A stretch of DNA of 39,753 nucleotides from Microgenomates group bacterium RBG_16_45_19. Lineage in GTDB: Bacteria > Patescibacteriota > Microgenomatia > UBA1400 > RBG-16-45-19. The position numbers and the translations under genes are program-made. Positions within the stretch are counted from its first letter, which is position 1, and each line of letters begins with the position of its first letter. The notes beneath the pieces are model-generated. The model was not told the origin of the DNA and did no database searches. It saw only the letters and a program-made list of their open reading frames with translations. Location of the stretch: NCBI GenBank assembly GCA_001803415.1, contig MHDC01000017.1:1-39753 (forward strand). Reading direction: 5' to 3'. Of the stretch, positions 25,461 to 33,632 are shown in pieces.

Positions 25461-27371
25461 ATGACTGTGCCACCTTTCTTAAAAGATTTAAATCCGGCTC
25501 AACAACAGGCGGTGACTCACACCGGCTCTCCCCTGTTAATCTTAGCTGGTGCCGGTTCTGGTAAAACCCGCGCCCTGACTTACCGCGCCGCTTACCTCAT
25601 CGCCCAGGGTGTCCCACGCCAGCGGATCCTCCTCACTACATTTACCAATAAAGCCGCTCAGGAAATGCAGCGGCGACTCTACCGTTTGGTCGGTTATCGC
25701 TTGCCCCTGGCTGGCACTTTTCACTCCCTCTGCGCTCGCTGGCTAAGACAGCACGGCCAGGCTATCAATCTCTCCCCCGACTTTTCCATCTATGACACTG
25801 CCGACCAAATCCAACTTCTCAAACAGGTTTTACGTGATCTTAAATTAGATCCCAAGGAACATCGCTTGAGCCCGTTATTACATTACCTGGAATCGGCCAA
25901 GCAGGAGCTGCTCACTCCGGCCGATTACGCCGCTCTGGCTCGAGGTCCAGCTCAAACCACCGCCGCTCGCGTCTATACCCACTACCAAAAATTGCTCTTC
26001 CAAGCCAACGCCTTGGACTTTAACGATTTGCTTTTTATGGCTGTGACACTCTTTCAATCAGCCGCCGACATTAGGCAACGTTATCAGGAGCAACTCCTTC
26101 ATCTTTTAATTGACGAATATCAAGATACTAACCGCGCTCAATATCGCCTGACCCAGTTGTTAGCCACCAAACACCAAAATCTTTGCGTCGTCGGTGATGC
26201 CTCTCAGGCTATTTATTCCTGGCGCGGGGCTGACTACCGCAACTTGAGCTTACTTAAACGCGACTTCCCCAACTTAACCATCATTAAGCTGGAGCAAAAT
26301 TACCGTTCCACCCAGAACATCTTAGATGCCGCTCATGGTGTCATTGCCCAAAATTCCCTGCATCCGATCCTGACGCTCTGGACTCAAGCTGCCAAAGGCG
26401 CTTTAGTTGGTCTCTATCCGGCTGCCAACGAATACGCTGAGGTCGACTTTATCTTGCAGACGCTTGCCGACCGCCGCCGTCGTTTTCACTTAAACTTAAC
26501 CGATTTTACCGTGCTTTACCGGACCAACGCTCAATCCCGGGTTTTAGAAGAGGTCTTTATTCGGGCTGGGATACCCTATGTTTTAGTCGGCGGGGTCAAA
26601 TTTTATGAACGCAAAGAGGTTAAGGATGTTGTAAGTTACTTAAGGCTGGCGGCTAATCCTCAGGATTCAGTCAGTCGGGAACGCTTGGAAAAACTGGGTC
26701 GCCGTCGCTTAAGCTCCTTTGATAATTGGCGGGAAACGGCTGATCTGACTCGATCGCCGGCGGTTCTCCTGGATGAATTATTGGCCGTCACCCAATACCT
26801 CAGCCGCTACGACCCCAAAGTCGTCGAAGATTTATACCGCCTGGAAAACGTACAAGAGTTGCGCTCGGTCGCCCAAAATTTTAAGTCCCTCTCCGCTTTT
26901 TTAGAAAATGTGGCTTTGGTCGAACCCGATACCGGCCGCCAAGGTTGGGTAGCACCCAGAGGTCAAATGAACCATCAACCGGACCAAGACGCCGTTATCT
27001 TCATGACTCTCCATGCTTCCAAAGGTTTAGAATTTGACACAGTTTTTATCATCGGCCTGGAAGAAGGTTTGCTGCCCCATTCCCGTTCGCTCTTGTCTCA
27101 AGCTGATCTTGAAGAAGAACGCCGTCTTTGTTACGTCGGTATCACCCGGGCTAAACAACAAGTTTATTTAAGTTATGCCTTGAGTCGCCTCTATTTTGGG
27201 ACTCGGGCTCGGAACGAACCGTCGCGCTTCCTGGCCGAAATTCCGGCCACCGTCACCGAAAGCCTCGGGGCGTCGTCACCTCCGCCTCCGGTCGCCTCAC
27301 CCTTGTCGGAAAAACTCTTAGACCAATTTTTAAACGATGAAATCGACATCGACGCATTCCTCCACGGTTAA
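25452..27371 (+). CDS. UvrD/PcrA-type superfamily 1 DNA helicase
   Basis: 639 residues from ATG 25452 (another ATG at 25461). It unwinds DNA 3' to 5' in repair and replication restart. The motifs appear in order: Q-motif LNPAQQQAV, Walker A AGAGSGKT, Ia TFTNKAAQEM, II LIDEYQDTN, III VVGDASQAIYSWRGAD, IV LEQNYRSTQNIL, V MTLHASKGLEFDTVFI and VI YVGITRAKQQVYLSYA. It is about 100 residues shorter than PcrA; the reduction lies in the 2A/2B region and the C-terminal tail. Whether it is the UvrD or Rep counterpart cannot be told. Confidence 0.93.
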   Translation: MQAMTVPPFLKDLNPAQQQAVTHTGSPLLILAGAGSGKTRALTYRAAYLIAQGVPRQRILLTTFTNKAAQEMQRRLYRLVGYRLPLAGTFHSLCARWLRQHGQAINLSPDFSIYDTADQIQLLKQVLRDLKLDPKEHRLSPLLHYLESAKQELLTPADYAALARGPAQTTAARVYTHYQKLLFQANALDFNDLLFMAVTLFQSAADIRQRYQEQLLHLLIDEYQDTNRAQYRLTQLLATKHQNLCVVGDASQAIYSWRGADYRNLSLLKRDFPNLTIIKLEQNYRSTQNILDAAHGVIAQNSLHPILTLWTQAAKGALVGLYPAANEYAEVDFILQTLADRRRRFHLNLTDFTVLYRTNAQSRVLEEVFIRAGIPYVLVGGVKFYERKEVKDVVSYLRLAANPQDSVSRERLEKLGRRRLSSFDNWRETADLTRSPAVLLDELLAVTQYLSRYDPKVVEDLYRLENVQELRSVAQNFKSLSAFLENVALVEPDTGRQGWVAPRGQMNHQPDQDAVIFMTLHASKGLEFDTVFIIGLEEGLLPHSRSLLSQADLEEERRLCYVGITRAKQQVYLSYALSRLYFGTRARNEPSRFLAEIPATVTESLGASSPPPPVASPLSEKLLDQFLNDEIDIDAFLHG

Positions 27372-27409
27372 ACCTTGACACCAACCTTAATTCAGTTAAG
27401 AATCAAACT

Positions 27410-28066
27410 ATGAAATGGATCGGGGCTTTAAGCGTGGGTTTAGTGTTTCTGGTTTACTTTTTTTCTCCGGTTTGGGCCGAGTCGGTTGAAGTGGAAATTA
27501 ATCAGGAGATCAACAGCCAAACCAAAACCCGCCTCCGTCAAGAAGTCAGTCAACAACTCAAGGTCAGCCGTTCCTTACCGGCCGAAGTCATCACCAAGAA
27601 GGCCACTCTACGCCTCTCTCAGGCTCCTCCAGCCGCCGCCAAAGCCGCTGTCTGTGCCCGGCTCGAAAACCGGATTCAACAGCGCTTGGATCAATACGCC
27701 AGCCATAAAGACAAATGGTCCAGCCGCCATCAGGGGATTGTTAAACGCTTGGAAGACTTGGCCGATAAAATGGAGGCTCGCGGCTGTGATGTCTCCACCT
27801 TAAGGGCCAATCTCCAAACCTATCAAAATCTCATTGAGGCCTTTGCCGCCGCCTTTCGCGATTTCCATGCTTCCCTCCAGGGATCTCAAACCTATGCCTG
27901 CGGTGAATCCGAGGGCCAATTTGTGGCTCAAGTTCAAGAGTCACAGCCAAAACTGGCTTTAGTCAAACAGCGAGCTAGCGAACTCCACACCTTTGTCCAA
28001 ACGACCCTCCGGACTCGCCTCACCGAGATGAATCGGCTTTGCCCCACCGTCGCCCCCACTCTATGA
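27410..28066 (+). CDS. Exported helical (coiled-coil) protein of unknown function
   Basis: 218 residues with a signal peptide (about residues 1-23, ending PVWAE with an AxA-like VWA site). The rest is mainly charged helix with an Arg/Gln-rich character and cysteines in AVCARLENR, EARGCDVS, YACGESEG and NRLCPTV. Four cysteines in an exported protein may pair. It sits 38 bases after the helicase gene, and its stop overlaps the next ATG as ATGA. I do not recognise the family beyond resemblance to small exported helical proteins; no catalytic motif is visible. Confidence 0.7.
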   Translation: MKWIGALSVGLVFLVYFFSPVWAESVEVEINQEINSQTKTRLRQEVSQQLKVSRSLPAEVITKKATLRLSQAPPAAAKAAVCARLENRIQQRLDQYASHKDKWSSRHQGIVKRLEDLADKMEARGCDVSTLRANLQTYQNLIEAFAAAFRDFHASLQGSQTYACGESEGQFVAQVQESQPKLALVKQRASELHTFVQTTLRTRLTEMNRLCPTVAPTL

Positions 28067-28305
28067 CCATCAAAACTCTGATTTTTATTTTTACCGTCAG
28101 CCTGTTTTTAACCGGTTGTTCCCGCCTGAATCAGTCGTTAAACCCCACCCTCAGCCAGGAGGAATTGGCCAACCAGGTTGAAGTGCCGGCGGTTGAGTCC
28201 TCTGGTGATCCCTTGCAGGATCAAGACGCCATTGAAGCTGAGCTTGACGACTTAGACGCCCAAGCAGATTTCGCTCCTTTTTCCACCACTGACTTAACTG
28301 AATAA
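28063..28305 (+). CDS. Small acidic lipoprotein
   Basis: 80 residues from ATG 28063, chosen because it overlaps the preceding stop as ATGA and puts the signal peptide at the N-terminus. A lipobox LTGC is at about residues 16-19, so Cys would be lipidated and the protein membrane-anchored on the outside. The mature part is strongly acidic (ELDDLDAQAD) with no recognised domain. It is probably coupled to the exported helical protein upstream. Confidence 0.65.
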   Translation: MTIKTLIFIFTVSLFLTGCSRLNQSLNPTLSQEELANQVEVPAVESSGDPLQDQDAIEAELDDLDAQADFAPFSTTDLTE

Positions 28306-28320
28306 CGCTCATGGGCGCGG

Positions 28321-28326
28321 TATAAT
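28321..28326 (+). promoter_or_regulatory. TATAAT box 6 nt before the hydrolase ATG (leaderless)
   Basis: Consensus TATAAT ends 6 bases before ATG 28333. The same spacing is seen before the subtilase and the antitoxin genes. No strong -35 hexamer is apparent. Confidence 0.6.
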
Positions 28327-28332
28327 CCGTCC

Positions 28333-29367
28333 ATGACTAAACAAACCCTCATCTTGCTTGGTTTAGGCTTAGGTATTTGCCTGGCCTTAGTTGGCTTGAC
28401 CCTGTTCGAATCTTTCCCCGTGACCATGATCAACCCCCTGGTACCCGAACCTTCCCTGGTCCCGGCCAAGCCGTTCCAGGCTTATGCCTTTCTTAACTTA
28501 CGGGCTGCTGTTCCCCAGGCAAGTCAAATCGTCCTTGAAGCCGTTTTATATCAAGATCCCAGTTTCACTGCTTACCGTTTTGCCTATCAGACCGAGGCTA
28601 AAAAAATGACCGGCCAACTTAATCTTCCGACTGCGGCCACTCCGGCGGCCGGTTTCCCGGTGGTGCTAATGCTCAGAGGTTACGTTGATCCGGCGATTTA
28701 CCAGACGGGTATCGGCACCCAGACCGGCGCCGCTTTCTTCGCCAAAAATGGCTTAGCCACTATTGCCCCCGATTTTTTGGGTTATGGCGGTTCTGATGAC
28801 CCTGACTCCAATGTTATCGGTGAGCGTCTCCAAAAACCCCGCCACCTTTTGGATCTGATCGCCTCGTTGGCCTCCCTGCCCGTCCTCGATCCGACTCAAA
28901 TGGTGATCTGGGCTCATTCCAATGGCGGTCAAATCGCCTTGTCTTTGTTGGAAATTACCCAAAAACCGATTCCCACCACCCTTTGGGCGCCGATCTCCAA
29001 ACCCTTTCCCTACTCAATTCTCTACTATACCGACGAGGCGGACGATCAGGGTAAAGCTTTAAGAGCAGCCTTGGCCGAATTTGAGCAAGCTTATGATGTT
29101 TATGATTTCTCCATCGACCGCTATTATGACCAGATTCAAGCACCGCTGTTAATTCATCAGGGTACCGCCGATGACGCCGTCCCCCTAGCCTGGAGCCAAG
29201 CTTTAGCCGACACGCTTAAGTCTCTCGACTTGGATGTGACTCTCTATCCTTATCCCGGTAACGATCATAACCTACGCCCCAGTTGGGAAACGGTTATCGC
29301 TCGCGACCTTGACTTCTTCAACCACCCCCTCCACCGGGTGTTGACACCCCATAGTACAAAAAATTGA
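28333..29367 (+). CDS. Membrane-anchored alpha/beta hydrolase (S9/prolyl-oligopeptidase-like)
   Basis: 344 residues with one N-terminal hydrophobic helix (about residues 5-26), so it is probably anchored with the domain outside the cell. The nucleophile elbow is WAHSNGGQ (S196), the acid residue lies in HQGTADDAVPL, and the catalytic His is in PGNDHNL. The GYGGSDDPDSN segment is typical of dienelactone-hydrolase/S9-like enzymes. Substrate unknown. Its stop codon overlaps the -35 box of the nusA promoter. Confidence 0.78.
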   Translation: MTKQTLILLGLGLGICLALVGLTLFESFPVTMINPLVPEPSLVPAKPFQAYAFLNLRAAVPQASQIVLEAVLYQDPSFTAYRFAYQTEAKKMTGQLNLPTAATPAAGFPVVLMLRGYVDPAIYQTGIGTQTGAAFFAKNGLATIAPDFLGYGGSDDPDSNVIGERLQKPRHLLDLIASLASLPVLDPTQMVIWAHSNGGQIALSLLEITQKPIPTTLWAPISKPFPYSILYYTDEADDQGKALRAALAEFEQAYDVYDFSIDRYYDQIQAPLLIHQGTADDAVPLAWSQALADTLKSLDLDVTLYPYPGNDHNLRPSWETVIARDLDFFNHPLHRVLTPHSTKN

Positions 29368-29392
29368 CCCTGAGGGTTTTTTGAGTTAAAAT
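29364..29392 (+). promoter_or_regulatory. Predicted promoter of the nusA-infB operon
   Basis: TTGACC (29364-29369) and TAAAAT (29387-29392) with a 17-base spacer form the best sigma70-like promoter seen in the window. Transcription should start near 29399, giving a leader of about 57 nt before nusA that includes a terminator-like hairpin. Confidence 0.75.
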
Positions 29393-29423
29393 GCAGCTTG
29401 GATTAGCAAGCAGTAACAGGTTT

Positions 29424-29449
29424 AGAGGTGGGTTCCCCCGCCTTTTTTT
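29424..29449 (+). terminator. Intrinsic terminator/attenuator in the nusA leader
   Basis: GGTGGG (29427-29432) pairs with CCCGCC (29437-29442) across a TTCC loop, extended by A-T pairs on the outside. Seven T residues follow at 29443-29449. It lies downstream of the predicted promoter and 6 bases before the nusA ATG, so it can terminate read-through from the hydrolase and also attenuate nusA. Confidence 0.7.
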
Positions 29450-29455
29450 AAACTT

Positions 29456-30679
29456 ATGGCTCAAATGATGCAGGCTCGCACCGAATTTGCCGCCGCTCTG
29501 ATGCAGATTTGCAATGAGCGTGGTATTGACCCAGAGGTGGTCATCGACACCATTAAGGCAGCGATTTTGGCGGCTTACAAGAAAGATTTCCCCGAAGAGG
29601 CTCAAGCCGCGGAAGCTGATGAGTCGATTGAACTGACGGTTAAGATCGATCCGGACACCGGGGCCACCGCCATCACCAAAACTCATGCCGGCAAGACAGT
29701 GGATATCACTCCTCCGGGTTTTGGCCGAATTGCCGCTCAAACCGCCAAACAAGTGATTCTTCAACGTGTCCGTGAAGCCGAAAAAGACGCCATTATCAGT
29801 GAATACCAAGACAGGATTGGGACCATGACTACCGGCATGGTGTTGCGCTTTGACGGCAAAAACGTCATTTTCGACATCGGCCGGGGTCAAGGTTTTATGC
29901 CACCCGAAGAACAAATCCGGGGTGAGTTTTATAAAATGAATCAGCGCCTGGCGGTTTACATTTTGGACATCCGGGAAACCATGCGCGGTAAAACCATTAT
30001 TGTTTCCCGCACCACGCCTCAATTAGTCGTCGAGTTATTCAAGCGCGAAGTCCCGGAAGTCAACTCCGGGGCGGTGGAAATTAAAGCCATTGCCCGCGAA
30101 GCCGGGGTCCGTACTAAAATTTCGGTTATCTCCACTCAATCCGGCGTTGACCCGGTCGGTTCCTGCGTCGGTCAAAAAGGTGTCCGGGTTCAGGAAGTCA
30201 TCAACGAGCTCAACAATGAAAAAATTGATATTATCCAATATGCCGACAATCCGGTCAGCTTCATCGGCGCCGCTCTGGCACCGGCGGAAAAACTCGATAT
30301 TGATATTGACCTGAAACAAAAAATGGCCACCGTCACTGTCCCCGATGATCAGATGTCCTTGGCTATCGGCCGGGGTGGTCAAAATGTTCGCTTGGCCGCC
30401 AAATTGACCGGCTTCAAGATCGATATCGTCGGCTCGGCCGGTAAAACCCTTTCGGTCACCGGTCAAGAAGAATACGAAATCGACCAATTGGAGTTATCGG
30501 CCAAAGTCAGGCAAGCTTTGATTGACGCCGGTATTGTCCATTTCTACGAACTCTATAAAGCCATGGATGAGGCTCGGGACATTGCCGGTATCGGTCCGCG
30601 CTCGCGCAAAAATTTGGCTAAGGCGGTTGAGGCCTTCCGTCAATTAACCACCAAGCCCCAAACCGTCGAAGCCACTTAA
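29456..30679 (+). CDS. nusA: Transcription termination/antitermination factor NusA
   Basis: 407 residues. The N-terminal domain binds RNA polymerase (about 1-125) and an S1 domain follows (about 125-200; GMVLRFDGKNVIFDIGRGQGFMP). KH1 and KH2 follow (about 200-345), with GSCVGQKGVRVQEVINEL and LAIGRGGQNVRLAAKLTG as the two GxxG loops. A C-terminal helix-hairpin-helix (GIGPRSRKNLAKA) ends it. It controls pausing and termination. The usual upstream rimP is absent here, replaced by a hydrolase and a leader with its own promoter and terminator-like hairpin. No Shine-Dalgarno motif precedes the ATG. Confidence 0.95.
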   Translation: MAQMMQARTEFAAALMQICNERGIDPEVVIDTIKAAILAAYKKDFPEEAQAAEADESIELTVKIDPDTGATAITKTHAGKTVDITPPGFGRIAAQTAKQVILQRVREAEKDAIISEYQDRIGTMTTGMVLRFDGKNVIFDIGRGQGFMPPEEQIRGEFYKMNQRLAVYILDIRETMRGKTIIVSRTTPQLVVELFKREVPEVNSGAVEIKAIAREAGVRTKISVISTQSGVDPVGSCVGQKGVRVQEVINELNNEKIDIIQYADNPVSFIGAALAPAEKLDIDIDLKQKMATVTVPDDQMSLAIGRGGQNVRLAAKLTGFKIDIVGSAGKTLSVTGQEEYEIDQLELSAKVRQALIDAGIVHFYELYKAMDEARDIAGIGPRSRKNLAKAVEAFRQLTTKPQTVEAT

Positions 30680-30697
30680 TTAGCTTTAAATTTTCCT

Positions 30698-32185
30698 ATG
30701 GTTCAGCCGCCGTTGCCAGCCAAAGCCTTGTCTCGTCCACCCATCGTTGCCATCCTTGGGCATGTCGATCACGGTAAAACCACTTTGCTAGACACCATTC
30801 GTCAAACCAGGGTGGCTCAAGCTGAACCCGGCGGTATCACTCAGCATATTGGTGCCTATCAAGCCAACTACAAGGGCAAAGTCATCACTTTTATTGACAC
30901 GCCGGGTCATGCCGCTTTTGCCGCCATGCGGCGACGCGGGGCTCAGGTCACCGACCTGGTGGTGCTCTTAGTGGCCGGGACCGAAGGGGTCAAACCGCAG
31001 ACGGTTGAATCCATCAAACACATTCAACAGGCAAATGTCCCCTTTGTAGTCGCCATCAATAAGAAGGATTTACCCGGTTTTTCCGCCGATAAAGTCAAGA
31101 CTCAGCTGGCTGATCATGGTGTTTTATGCGAAGGTTTTGGTGGCCAGGTCCCGGTGATAGCCGTCTCGGCTCAAAAAAATGAGGGGATTGATCAACTCCT
31201 AGAAATTATCATACTCTTAGCCGAGCTCGAGGGTATTACCGCCGATCCTGCCGCCCCCCTAACCGCCGTCATTATCGAGTCTCACTTAGACCCTCGCCGC
31301 GGTTATCTGGCCAGTCTCATCGTTAAGCAAGGTACCTTAAGCCAGGGAGATACCGTCTATTTTGACTCAAAGTCCGTCAAAATCAGGGCTTTGTTTTCGG
31401 CTCAAGGACGCCCCCAGACTCAAGCTTTACCCTCCGAACCGGTGCTGGCTATGGGTTTTACATCGCTGCCGCCGGTTGGCAGTCAAATCCAATCGACTCC
31501 GATCCAGCCGGTTGAACCTGTTCCCGTCAAACCCCCAGTCACCCCACCGCCTCCCACTCCGGCCACCGAAGCCGAAGCTGAGGCCGAAACCGAACCACCG
31601 CCAACAGTCAAAGTCTTAATCAAAGCTGACACCATGGGGACTCTGGAAGCCATTATCCATGCCGTTAAACAAGACGAACTGGTCGTGGTCCACCAGGGTG
31701 TCGGCTCGGTTACCGAAGCCGATGTCCTCTTGGCTCATAATACCGGCTCCCATATTATTGCTTTTAACGTCCCCGTTACCCAGGGTGCCACAAACTTGGC
31801 CAAAATCGAACACGTCAAAATTCAGTCTTTTGCCCTCATTTACGAATTAATTGAATTTCTGGAGAAGAAAGTCCTCTCCCTCTTAGAACCATCGATTTAT
31901 GAAGAGGAACTAGGCCAAGCCGAAATTGTCCAAATTTTTAAAATCCGGGGTGCCACCATCGCCGGTTGCCATCTCAAGACCGGCCGCTTCAAAATCAAAG
32001 ATCGGGTTAAAGTTTTCCGGGGTGAGAAATCTCTGGCTCAAAGCCAAATTAGCTCGCTTAAAGAAGGCAAAACTGACCTGAAATCGGTCACCGCTCCCGC
32101 AGACTGTGGCCTAATCCTTGATCCCGTAATTGACATGCAGGTTGGGGACATGCTAAAATCCTATAGGATAGTTGAACGGGTGTAA
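30698..32185 (+). CDS. infB: Translation initiation factor IF-2 (short form)
   Basis: 495 residues, lacking the long N-terminal extension of most bacterial IF-2. The G domain carries G1 GHVDHGKTT, G2 GGITQHIGAY, G3 DTPGHAAF, G4 NKKD and G5 SAQK. Domain II follows, then a proline- and glutamate-rich linker at about residues 265-305, domain III (VKVLIKADTMGTLEAI) and the fMet-tRNA-binding C2 domain at the end. It brings initiator tRNA to the 30S subunit. It lies 18 bases after nusA. Two perfect hairpins overlap its 3' end. Confidence 0.95.
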   Translation: MVQPPLPAKALSRPPIVAILGHVDHGKTTLLDTIRQTRVAQAEPGGITQHIGAYQANYKGKVITFIDTPGHAAFAAMRRRGAQVTDLVVLLVAGTEGVKPQTVESIKHIQQANVPFVVAINKKDLPGFSADKVKTQLADHGVLCEGFGGQVPVIAVSAQKNEGIDQLLEIIILLAELEGITADPAAPLTAVIIESHLDPRRGYLASLIVKQGTLSQGDTVYFDSKSVKIRALFSAQGRPQTQALPSEPVLAMGFTSLPPVGSQIQSTPIQPVEPVPVKPPVTPPPPTPATEAEAEAETEPPPTVKVLIKADTMGTLEAIIHAVKQDELVVVHQGVGSVTEADVLLAHNTGSHIIAFNVPVTQGATNLAKIEHVKIQSFALIYELIEFLEKKVLSLLEPSIYEEELGQAEIVQIFKIRGATIAGCHLKTGRFKIKDRVKVFRGEKSLAQSQISSLKEGKTDLKSVTAPADCGLILDPVIDMQVGDMLKSYRIVERV

Positions 32186-32191
32186 CACCCG
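32158..32191 (+). other. Two hairpins across the infB stop codon
   Basis: ATCCTATAGGAT (32158-32169) is a perfect 12-base palindrome. CGGGTG (32177-32182) pairs with CACCCG (32186-32191) with the TAA stop as loop. No T-run follows, so this looks like an RNA processing or stabilising structure rather than a terminator. Confidence 0.4.
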
Positions 32192-32232
32192 ATCAGAAAA
32201 TCCAGACTAATCATCATAAATCATCTATAACT

Positions 32233-33150
32233 ATGGCCATTCAAGCCGACATTATCGGTCCACTTAAGGATACTTTAACCACTGCCCGTGACCTTTTTAT
32301 CCTCTTACCACAAAACGCCGGTCAGGAAATGGTCAACGCCGCTCTTGGTCTTTACCAGACTTTTAAAGCGGCAGGTAAAAATGTCACCGTTGCCTGTCCG
32401 ACTCCGCTCTCAGCCACCGCTAAGAATTTTCCCGGTGGGGCGGATATCACCGCTAAAATCGGCAATCGCAACCTCATCATCAGTATCCAGGTCGATAAAC
32501 GCGATAGTATCGATAAAGTCAGCTACAGCCTTGATGAAGCCGCCAAAACTTTCAATTTAGTCGTCCAACCTAAAAAGGGTGAACCCCCCTTAAAGAAAGA
32601 CGCCGTTAACTTTACCTATTCTGGGGCTTTAGCCGATGCCGTCATCATGGTCGGCGCTAACCGTTTTGAAGACTTAGGCGTCTTTTATCAAGCGGAGAAA
32701 AAACTTTTTTCCGAAGCTAAAACCATTGCCGTCTCCCGTTTCGCCGCGGTACCTTTTGCCGATTTCCATGTCACCGATAATCGAAGCCTTTCCTTAGCTG
32801 AACTCAGTCTTGATTTAATCAATACCCTTGAGTTAATCCCGCCCGCCGAGGCCGCCACCAATTTGCTCATGGGCATTGATGTCGCCACCCAAAATTTACA
32901 AAGTGCCACCGTTACCGCCAATACTTTTGAACAGGTGGCCAAATTGATGCGTTTAGGGGGTGTCCGCCGTTTGAGTACGCCTCCATCAGTCTCGCCTCCG
33001 CCGGCCGCTCAAATTCAAGTCACCCCCACTCCTACTCCTTCTCCTACACCCACTCCAGTGCCGATGATTAAACCGGTTACCCCGGCGCCGGTGCCTCAGG
33101 ATTGGCTCACTCCCAAAGTCTATAAATCGACCGATACCGTCTCTGCTTAA
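32233..33150 (+). CDS. Degenerate DHH-family (NrnA-like) protein, catalytic residues lost
   Basis: 305 residues, not an obvious enzyme. Its framework follows oligoribonuclease/pAp phosphatase NrnA. The early GQEMVNAALGLYQTFKAAGKNVTV matches the helix-strand after the first DxD site, GANRFEDLG (141-149) stands where NrnA has DTxDxxRLG, IAVSRF (165-170) replaces the DHH strand, and ATNLLMGIDVATQNLQ (208-223) replaces the TGIxxDTGxF block. A TF-containing helix then follows. All metal ligands seem absent. The last 60 residues are a Pro/Thr-rich tail. The gene lies between infB and rpsO, the usual place of nrnA. The DHH link is by pattern, not a search. Confidence 0.5.
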   Translation: MAIQADIIGPLKDTLTTARDLFILLPQNAGQEMVNAALGLYQTFKAAGKNVTVACPTPLSATAKNFPGGADITAKIGNRNLIISIQVDKRDSIDKVSYSLDEAAKTFNLVVQPKKGEPPLKKDAVNFTYSGALADAVIMVGANRFEDLGVFYQAEKKLFSEAKTIAVSRFAAVPFADFHVTDNRSLSLAELSLDLINTLELIPPAEAATNLLMGIDVATQNLQSATVTANTFEQVAKLMRLGGVRRLSTPPSVSPPPAAQIQVTPTPTPSPTPTPVPMIKPVTPAPVPQDWLTPKVYKSTDTVSA

Positions 33151-33182
33151 GCGACTTTACCCTAGCACGACCAGGTGGCTTG

Positions 33183-33191
33183 TGTTACAAT
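33183..33191 (+). promoter_or_regulatory. Extended -10 promoter before rpsO
   Basis: TGTTACAAT gives the extended -10 TGn arrangement directly ahead of TACAAT (33186-33191). The predicted start is near 33198, about 26 nt before the rpsO ATG. The -35 region is poor, as is usual for extended -10 promoters. Confidence 0.5.
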
Positions 33192-33223
33192 CCGATTCGG
33201 AATAAATTTCTCTAAAACAGTTT

Positions 33224-33493
33224 ATGGCTCTCGATAAAGATGTTAAACAACAGGTCATGACCAAATTTGGCACTAAATCCGGGGATACTGGTTCTCCTGA
33301 AGTCCAAGTGGCTCTCTTAACCGAAAAAATCAATCACCTGGTCAGTCATCTTAAAATTCATAAAAAAGATAATCATTCTCGTCGGGGCTTACTCAAAATG
33401 GTTTCCAAGCGCCGCCGTTTACTGCGTTATTTACTCAATAAAAACGAAATCCGTTATCGGGAGCTGATTGCTAAAGTCGGTTTGACTAAATAA
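33224..33493 (+). CDS. rpsO: 30S ribosomal protein S15
   Basis: 89 residues, the standard bS15 length. It contains the signature [51 protein letters not shown], the 16S rRNA helix-22 binding surface. It assembles early on the central domain of 16S rRNA. The gene is followed by pnp, the classical rpsO-pnp order, with a structured 139-base interval. No Shine-Dalgarno motif is present. Confidence 0.97.
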   Translation: MALDKDVKQQVMTKFGTKSGDTGSPEVQVALLTEKINHLVSHLKIHKKDNHSRRGLLKMVSKRRRLLRYLLNKNEIRYRELIAKVGLTK

Positions 33494-33545
33494 ACTCGTT
33501 TATCAATTAAATTTATATAGGCAGGTGGGTTACCAGCTACAGATC

Positions 33546-33601
33546 TAAAGAACTCACTTCTTAACGAACCTGATCCAGTTTGTTCGGACGTGAATTCTTT
33601 A
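33546..33601 (+). other. Long imperfect hairpin in the pnp leader
   Basis: AAAGAACTCAC (33547-33557) pairs with GTGAATTCTTT (33590-33600) at 10 of 11 positions, and one further T-A pair closes the base. Inside, CGAAC (33565-33569) pairs with GTTCG (33582-33586), and CTG/CAG close an ATC tip with a TTT bulge. No T-run follows, so it is a structured 5' leader of pnp rather than a terminator. In other bacteria a leader stem is the target of RNase III and PNPase autoregulation. Confidence 0.6.
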
Positions 33602-33632
33602 CTTCTTGGCTTGATCTCCCCCTGAAATCTTT

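Noticed and set aside
29318-30487. Long antisense open frames opposite nusA (29318-30022 and 30035-30487)
   Set aside because: They mirror codon bias of nusA, have no recognisable domains, and nusA motifs are intact on the plus strand.
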